64,000 nt of DNA from PALSA-1353 sp036267155 (GCA_036267155.1 DATAWP010000066.1:79636-143635); one strand, 5' to 3'. Shown: positions 45,255-54,427, counted from the stretch's first letter. Program-made: numbers and translations. The notes: generated by a model from the letters alone, not told the origin.

Positions 45255-45379
45255 GCGAAGGATTCTCCGCGTCGGGTTGAGACTCAAAATCGTCATGAGT
45301 ATTAGGTAACTGTTTACCGCGGCTGAATGACTCCTGACTCCAGCAGAGCAGTTGTCAGGATGCGGCGGATCGGATTTTT

Positions 45380-45583
45380 ATCGGTTGCAGTTTTCGTCAC
45401 GGCCGAAATCGCCGGCTCGTATATCAGAAATCGCTGCCGCCGCTGAACCCGTTGGCCCGCCTGACAATGTTCCGGCAAACCGTCTGCGGACGAAGAGCAG
45501 AGTCGCCGCCTCCGGCGGCAATCGCAGCGGACTTTCGAGCACGTGCTCGACCTCAACCGTCCTTCACCGCCGCTTGTCCGACC
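45380..45583 (-). repeat. Left arm of ~200-bp inverted repeat, with peptide-coding appearance
   Basis: It pairs without gaps with 45653-45858; about 80% identity by hand over 177 bp. On the minus strand, codons 45557-45381 read TVEVEHVLESPLRLPPEAAT then LLFVRRRFAGT and AAAAISDIRAGDFGR, stopping at TAA. There is no upstream in-frame start before a TGA, so this looks like the end of a gene or a gene fragment. Confidence 0.75.
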
Positions 45584-45652
45584 TGCCCTTAATTGCCCCA
45601 GGAGCCGGCACACGACGCGTCGGTGGTCATCACCGCTGAATGCTCAGGCGGC

Positions 45653-45858
45653 GGTCGGACAAGGCGGGCTGTGAAGGACGGTTGAGGTCGAACCTGAGTT
45701 CGAAACTCCGCTACACTTGCCGCGGAACGCGGCGACTCTGCTCTTCGTCCGCCGACGGTTCGCTGGAACGTCAACAGGCCAGCCGACGATGTTCGCGGCG
45801 GCAGCGATTTCTGATATTCGAGCCGGCGAATTCGGCCGTCAAGGAAATCGTAACCGAT
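45653..45858 (+). repeat. Right arm of ~200-bp inverted repeat, with peptide-coding appearance
   Basis: Inverted match of the left arm across a 69-bp centre. On the plus strand, codons 45681-45857 read VEVEPEFETPLHLPRNAAT then LLFVRRRFAGT and AAAAISDIRAGEFGR. At least nine of the codon differences from the left arm are silent (for example within RRRFAGT). A 12-bp unit repeated twice, TCTTGTTCTTCA, follows the arm. Confidence 0.75.
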
Positions 45859-46022
45859 CATCCTCTTGTTCTTCATCTTGTTCTTCATCCGTTGGCTCGG
45901 TGTCGCAATATGGATGATTTGCGCCCCCCGACGGTAAACAGTTACGGATTGAGGGTGTTTTCATCACGCATGTGGCTTTGTCGCGAATCGAACCAACTCT
46001 ACCAAAAATGAAAATGCTGTGG

Positions 46023-46874
46023 CTAACCCTTCAATCCCGTGGTGGCGATTCCCTCGATGAACGATTTCTGTGCCAGGAAAAAGAGCAGCACCGCCGGCGT
46101 GATCACAAGAACGCTGGCGGCCATGAGAAGATGCCAGGACGTCCCCCCAGCTTTGCTCTGGAAATTTTGCAGGCCCAGGACGAGCGTGAACTGCTCGGGT
46201 CTTTGCAGATATACCAGTGGGCCAAGAAAGTCGTTCCAGATCGCCAGAAAAGCGAAGAGGGCAACGACCGCCAGCGCCGGCCGGGAAAGCGGGAGAATGA
46301 TCCGCCAGAAAATACCGAATTCGCTGCATCCGTCGATGCGGGCGGATTCGGAGAGTTCGTTGGGGATGGTCAGGAAGAATTGCCGCAGAAGGAAAATATT
46401 GAAAGCCGATCCGAACCAAAGGGGCACCCAAAGCGGTTTGAATGTTCCGAGCCAGGCGATGCCCGTGTGATCTCCAAGCCATCGGAACAGCGCGAACAGA
46501 GAAGTCATGGTGACCGGGAACGGCAGCATCATCGTGCAGAGCATGATGACGAACAGAACATTGCGTCCGCGGAAGCGCAGCCGCGCGAATCCATAGGCGG
46601 CCAGGGCGCTGGAGAGCGTCGTGCCCGTGACGCCCAATACGGCGATGATGAGCGTGTTGCGCGTCCAGAGCAGGAAATTGGCCTTCTCGTTGCGAAAGAC
46701 ATCGACGTAATTATGCCATTGAATGGGATTTGGCCAAAAAGTCGGCGGATATGCGGTCGTCGCCGCGAGCGTCTTCAGGCTGGTCGAAATCATCCAGAGA
46801 AATGGAAGCAACGCCGCAACGCAAATGACGAGCAGCAGGAGATGAGCGGCAAACTTTGGGCGGCTTGATGTCAT
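46023..46874 (-). CDS. Sugar ABC transporter permease (MalG/UgpE-like)
   Basis: 283 residues, ATG at 46874, six hydrophobic helices. The cytoplasmic coupling loop ELSESARIDGCSEFGIFWRI with ILPLSRPALA is the EAA motif of CUT1 permeases. It pairs with the permease encoded 18 bp upstream to form the channel through the inner membrane. It is the last gene of the minus-strand sugar locus; the ATPase gene is absent here. Confidence 0.9.
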   Translation of the reverse strand: MTSSRPKFAAHLLLLVICVAALLPFLWMISTSLKTLAATTAYPPTFWPNPIQWHNYVDVFRNEKANFLLWTRNTLIIAVLGVTGTTLSSALAAYGFARLRFRGRNVLFVIMLCTMMLPFPVTMTSLFALFRWLGDHTGIAWLGTFKPLWVPLWFGSAFNIFLLRQFFLTIPNELSESARIDGCSEFGIFWRIILPLSRPALAVVALFAFLAIWNDFLGPLVYLQRPEQFTLVLGLQNFQSKAGGTSWHLLMAASVLVITPAVLLFFLAQKSFIEGIATTGLKG

Positions 46875-46892
46875 CGCAAATATTCCCGGAGG

Positions 46893-47783
46893 CTAACTGC
46901 CCTGGTAATGAACCCATCGCTTGCCTGACCACGCGGCCAGCGCCGTCAGCGCCAATATGATGAGAAGCTGAATCCACGCCATCGCATCGGCGTAACCCAT
47001 TTTCAAATAACTGAACGCATTGTCGTAAAGGTACATCGTGTAAAAGTAGGTGCTGCGGGCCGGGCCGCCCTGGGTCATGACGTACGGCACGGCGAAGACC
47101 TGCAGCGTGCCGATGATTCCCATGATGAGATTGAAGAAAATCACCGGCGAAATGAGCGGCAAGGTGACGTGCCAGATCTTTCGCAACGTGGTTGCGCCGT
47201 CGATGTTGGCGGCTTCGTAAAGTTCGCGGGGCACATCCTGAAGGCCGGCGAGATAGATGATCACGGTGTTACCGATCCCCCAGACGCTCATGAACACCAG
47301 CGCGGGCATCGCCCAGTGGACATCCGTCAACCACCCGGGAGGATTCGTCACACCAATGACGCGGAGGGCCGTATTGATCAGCCCAAGCTTCGAGTTGAAC
47401 AGCCAGAGCCACAACACCGCCGACGCGATCGTGGGAACCAGCGACGGCAGGAAAATGATCGTTCGATAGATGGAAAGGCCGCGAATTTTCAGGTTCAGCA
47501 GCATCGCCACGCCCAGCGCGACGATCATCCCCAGCGGAAGCGCCATCAGCGCGTAGATGGTTGTATTCAGAACGACTTTCCAGAAGACCCGATCGTGAGC
47601 GAGCAGGCGATAATTGTTCAAACCCTTGAACAGCGGGGGTTGAAGAAGGGTGTAATCGCAAAAGCTGTAATACAGCGACATCGCGATGGGCACGAGCGTG
47701 AACGCAAAAAAGCCGACCAGCCATGGCGACACAAACGCCAGGCCCCGGAATAGCGCGCGAGTCTCAGAATGCAGTTTGGCCAT
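46893..47783 (-). CDS. Sugar ABC transporter permease (MalF/UgpA-like)
   Basis: 296 residues, ATG at 47783, overlapping the end of the binding-protein gene by 20 bp, so expression is coupled. Six hydrophobic helices; EAA loop VPRELYEAANIDGATTLRKI followed by WHVTLPLISP. It is the CUT1 family partner of the next permease. Given the neighbouring phosphorylase and glucanases, the likely cargo is a beta-1,2-linked gluco-oligosaccharide; this is inferred from context. Confidence 0.9.
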   Translation of the reverse strand: MAKLHSETRALFRGLAFVSPWLVGFFAFTLVPIAMSLYYSFCDYTLLQPPLFKGLNNYRLLAHDRVFWKVVLNTTIYALMALPLGMIVALGVAMLLNLKIRGLSIYRTIIFLPSLVPTIASAVLWLWLFNSKLGLINTALRVIGVTNPPGWLTDVHWAMPALVFMSVWGIGNTVIIYLAGLQDVPRELYEAANIDGATTLRKIWHVTLPLISPVIFFNLIMGIIGTLQVFAVPYVMTQGGPARSTYFYTMYLYDNAFSYLKMGYADAMAWIQLLIILALTALAAWSGKRWVHYQGS

Positions 47784-49167
47784 GCTGTTTCCGCCGCTGC
47801 CGCTGATCTTCCATAAACTGGTCGTACTTCTGTTGCAGGCGCACCTGCACTTGGCGAAGCCCTTCTTCGGGACTCACCTGCTGCAACTGCAACTGCTGTT
47901 CAAAATCGTTCAATTCGTCGTTCACCTCGGGAAGAATCGGGATGGGCTCGGTCGGATGGGCGTTGGGACTGGCGGCGAGCCGATCGAACACCCGGATATA
48001 TGGATTGTTGGAATGGGCCAGAAACCCTTCGCTGACTTTGGCCAGCGGCGAAATCTTGCAGTGGAGGTTGGCCAACTTTTCCATCTCGTCCTGGCGATTC
48101 ACGAAGGCGATAAATTCGAACGCCTCCTTTTGGTGCCTCGCTCCGCGGGGGATCACCAGCACGTCGCAGTTGCAGTAGGTGACATCCCGCAGATTCGGGA
48201 GGGCCGAAGGGAACGGCGCAGCGGCCCAATGGCCGTCCATGGATGGGTTTTGCCGATGAATGAAGTGGGCAAAAAAAGTTCCTTGCTGGACCATTGCAAC
48301 GCTGGGCGTCAGGAAAGCATTTTGCGGCGAATCGATCGTTCCAAAGCCCGACCGGAAATCGTTCACCGCCGTCGGACCGAGGCGATCGGAATAACTTTGA
48401 ATCCACTTGAATGAGTTCACGACCCCTGGGTCCGTGAACGTAAATTTGTGCTCGGCGTTGTTCCACCAGCTTCCCCCAAACCAGATGCAGGTGTAATTGA
48501 GATACCACCCCGGCTCCATCGGGAGATAGCCGGCCAGCGTGATCCGGCCCGACGGGTCAAACCGATCCAGCGCCTGGGCGTATTGATCCAATTCCGCAAT
48601 CGTGCGCGGCGCCCGTTGTGGGTCCAGACCGCGCGCCTCAAGAGCGGAGGCGCTTTGACGAAAAATATGCGTGTTGTAGTAAAGCGCCACATCGTAGGCC
48701 GAACTCACGAGTCCGTAGAGATGGCCGTCGTAATGACATTCGTCCCAGAAAACCTTTTTATACATCTGCGCGGTGATGCCATGCTCCGCGGCGAGGTCGT
48801 CCAGCGGCTGAAGCGAATCCAACGCGCCGTATTGAGGGATGTCCTGGTTGTAAAGACCGGCAACGTCCGGCGGCGTGCCGGCCGCGATCGCCACCAGCGT
48901 CTTCTGCTCGATGCTGCTCGTCGAGAGGTATCGCACATAGATGTGCTCTTTCCGGCCAACGGTCGTGTTGAAATCGTCGACGATTTGGTGCATTCCGGCT
49001 TCTTCATCGCCGGTCCATTTCTCCCAGTAGTCAACGATCACACAATCCTTGGGCAATTCTTCGCCGGCGCGCGGGCCGAACGCGAGCAGCCCCAGCCCCG
49101 ACGCGATGAGCGCGACGACGACGAGGCGTTTGATTCCGCTCAAAATTCTGGTGCTGAACGATGACAT
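47764..49167 (-). CDS. Sugar ABC transporter extracellular solute-binding protein
   Basis: 467 residues, ATG at 49167. An N-terminal hydrophobic helix (RLVVVALIASGLGLLAF) has no lipobox cysteine, so the protein is exported or stays membrane-tethered. Family 1 binding-protein features: VDYWEKWTGDEEAGMHQIVDDF (start VDYWEKW), VAIAAGTPPDV, VSSAYDVALYYNTHIF, many Trp/Tyr for stacking on sugars. A Gln-rich helical tail ends it. It starts 29 bp after the giant GH144 gene stops, so it probably lies in one operon with it. It would deliver oligosaccharides to the two downstream permeases. Confidence 0.88.
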   Translation of the reverse strand: MSSFSTRILSGIKRLVVVALIASGLGLLAFGPRAGEELPKDCVIVDYWEKWTGDEEAGMHQIVDDFNTTVGRKEHIYVRYLSTSSIEQKTLVAIAAGTPPDVAGLYNQDIPQYGALDSLQPLDDLAAEHGITAQMYKKVFWDECHYDGHLYGLVSSAYDVALYYNTHIFRQSASALEARGLDPQRAPRTIAELDQYAQALDRFDPSGRITLAGYLPMEPGWYLNYTCIWFGGSWWNNAEHKFTFTDPGVVNSFKWIQSYSDRLGPTAVNDFRSGFGTIDSPQNAFLTPSVAMVQQGTFFAHFIHRQNPSMDGHWAAAPFPSALPNLRDVTYCNCDVLVIPRGARHQKEAFEFIAFVNRQDEMEKLANLHCKISPLAKVSEGFLAHSNNPYIRVFDRLAASPNAHPTEPIPILPEVNDELNDFEQQLQLQQVSPEEGLRQVQVRLQQKYDQFMEDQRQRRKQHGQTAF

Positions 49168-49196
49168 GCCCGGATTCGTTCACCTCGCGTCCGCGG

Positions 49197-52100
49197 TCAT
49201 ACCCCCGGACGATGACTGCTCCTGGATTTGGTATGACTTTCTTTGTCGTCGGGATTGAGCACCGCATCCGTCGGCGCGACGTAGCTCTGATTCTGACCTT
49301 GATCCGTCGAAGTAATGGCCGGTGAGCTGGCGGCACTATATTTCGGTAGCACCGTGCCGACGCTGGTGAGCGGGGTAACCGTGCTCGGTGTGAGCGTCAC
49401 CGGCACCACGGCGGGCGTGCTGATCGGCAGCACCACCGGGGCGGCACTGGATTGCTTGCCGAAATTCGCGGAAAGCAAACCGAAGTCAATCGAACTGACC
49501 ACGCCGTCATAATTGAAGTCGCCATGGTCCCAGGAATTCACCGATTTGCCGAAGTTCGCGGCCATGATGCCGAAGTCGATGCTGTTGACCGTACCGTCGA
49601 GATTCGCATCGCCGTACAGCGTGTACTTGATCTCGATCTGCCCTGAGGCAAGCCCGGCGACCACGCCGTCGGCTCCGTCGGCATACCCCAGTCCATAAGC
49701 GCTGTTGGCCGCCGCTGCCGAACTGTTGATTCCCGTGCCGCTCCAGGCTCCCCCGGAATATCCGCTGGCAAGAAGCGCTTTGACGGATGCGATCGGATCG
49801 GCGGAAGTTCCGTAATCGATCAGCAACGTGTTGCTGCCCAGGTTGAGCGTGCCGCTGTTGGAAAGGCTCGCGACCTCAAGCACGCTGCCCGTGCCGCCGA
49901 CCGTGGCGCTCGCTCCGGCGGCCAGCGACAATTGCTCGGCATACGTCGAGTCGTCGAACGCGACGCTGGCGCCGCTGCCCACGTTCACGATCGATTCGTA
50001 TGTCACCGTGCCGCCGCCGGTCGTCGTCAGCGTTGCGCCGGAATCAATGGTCATCGGATTGGCGATGATCAGCGTCGCCCCGGCGGCAACGTCAAACGTC
50101 GTATTGCTGGCCAGCGTGATCGGCAGATCAAGTTCCGCCGTCCCCTGATCCACGTCAACCACGGCATTGCTCGAGCCGCTGCCTTGCAACGTCAAGGTCG
50201 CGGCCCCGGCTATCACGTATTCGGCTGCGCTGTTGAACTGCAGCGTGCCGACGGTAATGCCGGCGTTTGTATACACGGTCTGGACCGGGGGAGCGCCTTC
50301 CAGGAAATCGGCTTCGGCGCCCGCCGAATTGGGAACCGTTTCGGTCGACCAGTTGGTGGAAAGGTTCCAGTTGCCGCTGGTGTCAGCGGCCCACTCCGCA
50401 GGGCCGGTTTTCGAGGGAAATGCCCTGGCGATCGCCTGCTGCGCCGCTGAACTTTGCGAGAAGGTATTCCACACGAGATTGGAACGGGAATTCTCCGCCG
50501 AGACCAGCGTCATTCCCACGTCGATGCCCAGCACGAGCGAGCTTGTCCAGCCGCTCAACGGGTTGAACGCATCCACGAGCCCGTATTTCTGATAGACCCT
50601 GCTCCCATAGGTTTGCTTCATGTTTTCCAGCACATCGATCGAGAGCCGCGGCTCGAATTCCAGGCTGCCGCCCGGCGCGGTGGGAACGACCGTTCCATCA
50701 ATCGGTCCGTTGGCCGGCGGTCCGCCCCAGACGGTGTACCCGTTAATTCCCTCCGATGGCGTGAGGCCCCACATATTCGGGCCATAGTCGGAGTAGGTGG
50801 AGCTGAGATTAATCATGAACTGCCGCTGGGCCAGCGTCGCCGTTTGCGAATTCTGGTAGTAGTTCAGCCCATGGCTGTCCGTCAGACCCTGCAGGTTGAA
50901 CCATGCCTGCGGATACTGTTCCGTGAACAGGGCGGCATCATCTGCCTCGACGAATGTGTATCCATCATAACTTTCCGTCGGCGACCGGGACCAGGCGTTC
51001 CAGGATGATTGGGAGATCGGATACGTCGGCGAACCCAGCCCCAGCAGATAGAGAATGACCGCTTCGCTGAAATCCCCGTATCCGCCGGAGAATCCACTCT
51101 CCGGAGTCCACGCGCCATAAAACACGCCGCTGCTCTGTTGCATCCAGGACCAATCCACCCGGTCGTACATCTCAATCGCTACCGTTTGCAGCGGCGTTCC
51201 CGCCCAGTATTGAGCGGCATCCAACACCCCGGCCATCAGTTCGGCGGTATCGACGGATGAAACTTCACTGGTTCCATATCGCGCCCCGGTCGTTTCGTTC
51301 AGGAAGTGGTAGAAAAATCCGTTGACGTTGGCGCCGCTGTTGTAGAGAAAGTCGATGGTGGTCAATGCCCGCTGATAGGCATTGGCGTGGGAGAGCCAGC
51401 CGCGCGCATCCCCGATCGTCAGGGCGGTCAGATCAAAGCCGATCGCCGCGATGCTTGAATCAGCGGAGGGACTGCCGCCGTTGGCGCTGGAATTGTCGGG
51501 CGTCAGCCCGGTGTTGGGATTGGTTTCGTCCCAGAAGGACATCACTTCCCGGTCTTCCAGGTCGTTGAGAAAGAGCTGATCGGCGGCGCTGTAAATCCCC
51601 GCGCCCGGGGCCGGGCTGCTTCCGATGCCGGTGCTGCTGAAAGCGGCGGTGCAGAGCGCGCCGGTGTTGTGGGACGTGACGGCCAGCCCCGCCAGCGCCG
51701 TCGTGTTGAGTGCCACGGTCTGACTCGGGCCCACCTGAATCCAGGTGATTCCGTCCGTTGAGTAATACGCGGTGAACGAGTTTCCCGAGCGCGTCAGTTC
51801 CAATCCCACCGGAGCCGGTGTCGGCCCGCCGGCCGGCGAGCTGATTTCCTGATTCGCCGACCCGCCGGCGGTCGTGCGCCACTCAAACGTGATGCCATTG
51901 GTTGGAGAAACCAGCACCGCCGCGAACGCCGACCCCGCCGTGATGTCGTTGCGGATCATCACGCCCGCCTTGGCCCAGGCGTTGGTGTTCGTAATCGAAT
52001 CGACGTAGGTCAGGACGCTGCCGTTGCCGGTCATTGTCGTGCTGGCGAAATTGAATTGATCGGCCATGCCCCAGATGTCCGAGCCGTTTCCGGAAATCGT

Positions 52101-53351
52101 ATTTGTATCGCTGGGCGCATCGTAATCCGCCGACCCGCCGATCGCCGGCGAGCCGATGTCGTTGTCCGTCCATCCGCCTTCAAACAGGCTCACATCCGAA
52201 AAAGCGGCCGTATTCTGCGCGGAACTGTTGTTCGATGAGACCCAAAGCCCGGCAAGGACCGTGGCGCTGGGCATCGCGATCGCCTCGGTGGTCCCGACCT
52301 GGGTCCAGTGCACGTCATCGCTCGAATAATACGCGCTGAATTCGTTGCCCTGATCGGTCAGTTCAAGCCAACCGGGGCCGCTGACGGTTGCGGAAGATGA
52401 AGAAACCGAGCCGCTGGCGGAACGCCAGTTGAATGTCACCAAATCCTGCGGCGAGATCGACGCGCCGGCGAAGAGCGCTCCCGCAGTGGTGTCGGCGCGG
52501 ATCATGACCCCCGCCTGGGCGCTCGAATTGGTGTTGGTCAGGGAATCCACCAGCGCCACAACCGTTCCATCGCCCGTCATGGCATAGTTGGTGAAGTTGA
52601 ATTGATCGGAACTGCTGCCGATGCCCGTTCCGCTCCCGGTCACCGAAAAAATGTTGGCCGCCGAGTTGTACCCGGCCGATCCCGGCAGGGGGGGAGAGCC
52701 GACGTCGTTGTCCGACCAACCGGTCGAAAGGACGCTGACATCGGAAAAGGTCGCCGTTGTCGTTTCCGAACTGTTGGCGGATGCAACGCCAAGTCCCACC
52801 AGCGCGCTGGAGCCGAGGGTGACGGTCTGGATGGAGCCGAACTGGGTCCAGGCCGTGCCGTTGCTGGAGTAATAGCCGGTGACCGTCGAACCGGAAAGCG
52901 TCAGTTCCAGATATTCCGATGCATGAATTCCAACGGTGGTCGATTGGCTCGCGGTGCTGCCGTCGCTGGCGCGGGCGACGAACGTCACTCCGTTGGTGGC
53001 CGTGACGAAGATCCCCGCAAAGGCGGAAGAGGCGCTGCTGTCGTTGCGGAACATGATTCCCGCTTCCGCCGCGCTATTGGTGTCGCTCAGCGAGTTGACG
53101 TTGGCAATGAGGGTTCCATTGCCTGCGAATGTTTCGTAAGCGAAGTTGAACTGGTCGGAATTTCCCCCCACGCCGCTGCCGCCGCCGACAACGGTATAAA
53201 CGCCGTTGGAATAAGCTGATGACCCCGCCTGCGCCGGTGAGCCGATGTCCTGGTCCGAGGCAAGCAACCCCGCCGAGAGGAGCAACCGGCTTTCCAACAC
53301 TTCGATGATGGCGTCACACGCCGAGTTTAGCTTTTGACCGATGATCCGCAC
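49197..53351 (-). CDS. Giant surface protein: three LamG/DUF1349-like modules, GH144-type domain, stalk module, dockerin
   Basis: 1384 residues from a GTG with GGGAG six bases upstream. Order: an LEPR-XLL-like export start (VLESRLLLSAG, ~17-27); three ~180-residue repeats, each opening DxDIGSP and closing with YYSxDGxxWTQVG...TATFSDVS, resembling concanavalin-like modules; a GH144-type domain ~600-1005 (IAAIGFDLTALTIGDARGWL, GFFYHFLNETTGARYGTSEV, ALFTEQYPQAWF, GIDVG); a beta-helical module ~1010-1235; two dockerin repeats GDANLDGTVNSIDFGIMAAN and GDFNYDGVVSSIDFGLLSAN. It would bind and endo-cleave beta-1,2-glucan at the cell surface. The tail is Ser/Pro-rich. Catalysis is inferred by family. 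Confidence 0.8.
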   Translation of the reverse strand: MRIIGQKLNSACDAIIEVLESRLLLSAGLLASDQDIGSPAQAGSSAYSNGVYTVVGGGSGVGGNSDQFNFAYETFAGNGTLIANVNSLSDTNSAAEAGIMFRNDSSASSAFAGIFVTATNGVTFVARASDGSTASQSTTVGIHASEYLELTLSGSTVTGYYSSNGTAWTQFGSIQTVTLGSSALVGLGVASANSSETTTATFSDVSVLSTGWSDNDVGSPPLPGSAGYNSAANIFSVTGSGTGIGSSSDQFNFTNYAMTGDGTVVALVDSLTNTNSSAQAGVMIRADTTAGALFAGASISPQDLVTFNWRSASGSVSSSSATVSGPGWLELTDQGNEFSAYYSSDDVHWTQVGTTEAIAMPSATVLAGLWVSSNNSSAQNTAAFSDVSLFEGGWTDNDIGSPAIGGSADYDAPSDTNTISGNGSDIWGMADQFNFASTTMTGNGSVLTYVDSITNTNAWAKAGVMIRNDITAGSAFAAVLVSPTNGITFEWRTTAGGSANQEISSPAGGPTPAPVGLELTRSGNSFTAYYSTDGITWIQVGPSQTVALNTTALAGLAVTSHNTGALCTAAFSSTGIGSSPAPGAGIYSAADQLFLNDLEDREVMSFWDETNPNTGLTPDNSSANGGSPSADSSIAAIGFDLTALTIGDARGWLSHANAYQRALTTIDFLYNSGANVNGFFYHFLNETTGARYGTSEVSSVDTAELMAGVLDAAQYWAGTPLQTVAIEMYDRVDWSWMQQSSGVFYGAWTPESGFSGGYGDFSEAVILYLLGLGSPTYPISQSSWNAWSRSPTESYDGYTFVEADDAALFTEQYPQAWFNLQGLTDSHGLNYYQNSQTATLAQRQFMINLSSTYSDYGPNMWGLTPSEGINGYTVWGGPPANGPIDGTVVPTAPGGSLEFEPRLSIDVLENMKQTYGSRVYQKYGLVDAFNPLSGWTSSLVLGIDVGMTLVSAENSRSNLVWNTFSQSSAAQQAIARAFPSKTGPAEWAADTSGNWNLSTNWSTETVPNSAGAEADFLEGAPPVQTVYTNAGITVGTLQFNSAAEYVIAGAATLTLQGSGSSNAVVDVDQGTAELDLPITLASNTTFDVAAGATLIIANPMTIDSGATLTTTGGGTVTYESIVNVGSGASVAFDDSTYAEQLSLAAGASATVGGTGSVLEVASLSNSGTLNLGSNTLLIDYGTSADPIASVKALLASGYSGGAWSGTGINSSAAAANSAYGLGYADGADGVVAGLASGQIEIKYTLYGDANLDGTVNSIDFGIMAANFGKSVNSWDHGDFNYDGVVSSIDFGLLSANFGKQSSAAPVVLPISTPAVVPVTLTPSTVTPLTSVGTVLPKYSAASSPAITSTDQGQNQSYVAPTDAVLNPDDKESHTKSRSSHRPGV

Positions 53352-53452
53352 AAATCACTCCCGTGGATCATACCCCATCTGGGGTCATGGCGTGGGCGCA
53401 AAAACCTTGCTATCGCCGCCGATGTATGCCATTCCGCGGCGAAAAGAAAAAA

Positions 53453-53533
53453 CCAGGGGAAGTGCCTGATCACGCATCGTCGATTTCGGCTCGCGCCGAT
53501 TTCAGCGGTGCGCTTCAGGCACTTTCCCCCTGG
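53453..53533. repeat. 81-bp hairpin repeat in the intergenic region
   Basis: CCAGGGGAAGTGCCTGA (53453-53469) faces TCAGGCACTTTCCCCCTGG (53515-53533) across 45 bp, with one bulge. It lies between the PEP-CTERM gene and the giant GH144 gene. It could attenuate read-through in this operon or be a dispersed repeat. Confidence 0.65.
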
Positions 53534-53566
53534 TGACGGAGGAGGGTGTACTGCCGTCCTGACTAA

Positions 53567-54427
53567 TTAAGCCACGCGGCGGCTTCGGCGGCGCGCCAAC
53601 AGCGCCATCCCGCCAAGCCCCATCACGCTCAGGGTCGCCGGCTCAGGCACGGCCCCAGTAGTGAAGAACGCGGATTGACCGCCTGTGTTGCCGTCCACGC
53701 CTCCATTTTGCCAGCCGACTACCAACTCGGCTTGAGTAGCGCCCGCGGGAGCGATTCCGCTGACAGACTCCGGAATCCACGCCGTAGCGCCATTGGACTG
53801 GTTATAAACCGTTATGGAACCGGCACCGATGTCTGTTTCATCGTTAAAGCCGTTGGCATCCAGTGTCCCGACCACTACACCGCTGTGGTTCAGGAAGATG
53901 ATCCCAAGGTACGAGTACAGATTGCCGGTATCCATGGATTTCGAGTCGGTGGCCTGATTGGCAAGCGTAACGGCGTTATAGCCTTGCCCTGCCGCACTCC
54001 CGTCCTGAAAAGCCATTTGTCCGGCGAAAACGTAGTTGGTCCCAGCGGTCACGCCCTGCACGGTCTGCGCGGTGTAACCATCCTGCACGAATGTCTGCAG
54101 CCAAAAATTCCACCCGGATGGATTTCCATCTGGAGTGGGTTCGTCGAACTGATCGCGCATGCCGTTATTCGTATAATTATCTCCCACCGCCGGGGACAGA
54201 TACCAACCATTCCCCACGCCTGCGGTCAGATACGCACCTACCCCGGTATTGGTATTGCCTCCGCTAATCTCTGCCGTCGTGTCGGTGCCGCTGGCGCCGT
54301 CACTGGGCAAATCAAAATTGCCGTTGGAAGCCGTCAACGCGGTCTGTGCGCTCAACGGCGCGACTGACAACAGCAAACCAAATGAGCCGCCCATCAGAGC
54401 AGCGCTGAAACCTAAAATGCGACGCAT
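53567..54427 (-). CDS. PEP-CTERM exported protein with CBM-like beta domain
   Basis: 286 residues, ATG at 54427 after AAGGAGG. Signal peptide to PLSAQ (~28). The body is beta-rich with GNFDLPSDG, GWNFWLQTFVQDGYTAQTVQ and LDANGFNDETDIGAGS. It shares the order and wording of the N-terminal part of the protein at 62708, so it is probably a carbohydrate-binding or adhesion module. VPEPATLSVMGLGGMALLAR then RRRSRR is a canonical PEP-CTERM signal, processed by an exosortase not encoded here. It lies upstream of the giant GH144 gene on the same strand. Direct sugar binding is inferred only from locus context. Confidence 0.8.
   Translation of the reverse strand: MRRILGFSAALMGGSFGLLLSVAPLSAQTALTASNGNFDLPSDGASGTDTTAEISGGNTNTGVGAYLTAGVGNGWYLSPAVGDNYTNNGMRDQFDEPTPDGNPSGWNFWLQTFVQDGYTAQTVQGVTAGTNYVFAGQMAFQDGSAAGQGYNAVTLANQATDSKSMDTGNLYSYLGIIFLNHSGVVVGTLDANGFNDETDIGAGSITVYNQSNGATAWIPESVSGIAPAGATQAELVVGWQNGGVDGNTGGQSAFFTTGAVPEPATLSVMGLGGMALLARRRSRRVA

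Larger units (their letters stand above)
45306..45945. mobile_element. Fold-back (MITE-like) element with 14-bp inverted ends
   Basis: GTAACTGTTTACCG at 45306-45319 and its exact reverse complement at 45932-45945 bracket 640 bp that contain a large internal inverted repeat. No transposase and no obvious flanking duplication are present, so this would be a non-autonomous element or remnant. The ends start with GTAA, which recalls IS66-type termini; I cannot verify that. The arrangement could also be paired operator-like palindromes. Confidence 0.5.

Noticed and set aside
45306..45945. Assignment to a named IS family or CRISPR-like array
   Set aside because: No transposase, no target-site duplication and no regularly spaced repeats were seen; the resemblance of GTAA ends to IS66 cannot be verified from the sequence alone.
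46477..46868. Plus-strand readings inside the ABC permease genes (highly charged, Glu/Arg/Gln)
   Set aside because: Shadows of hydrophobic minus-strand codons.
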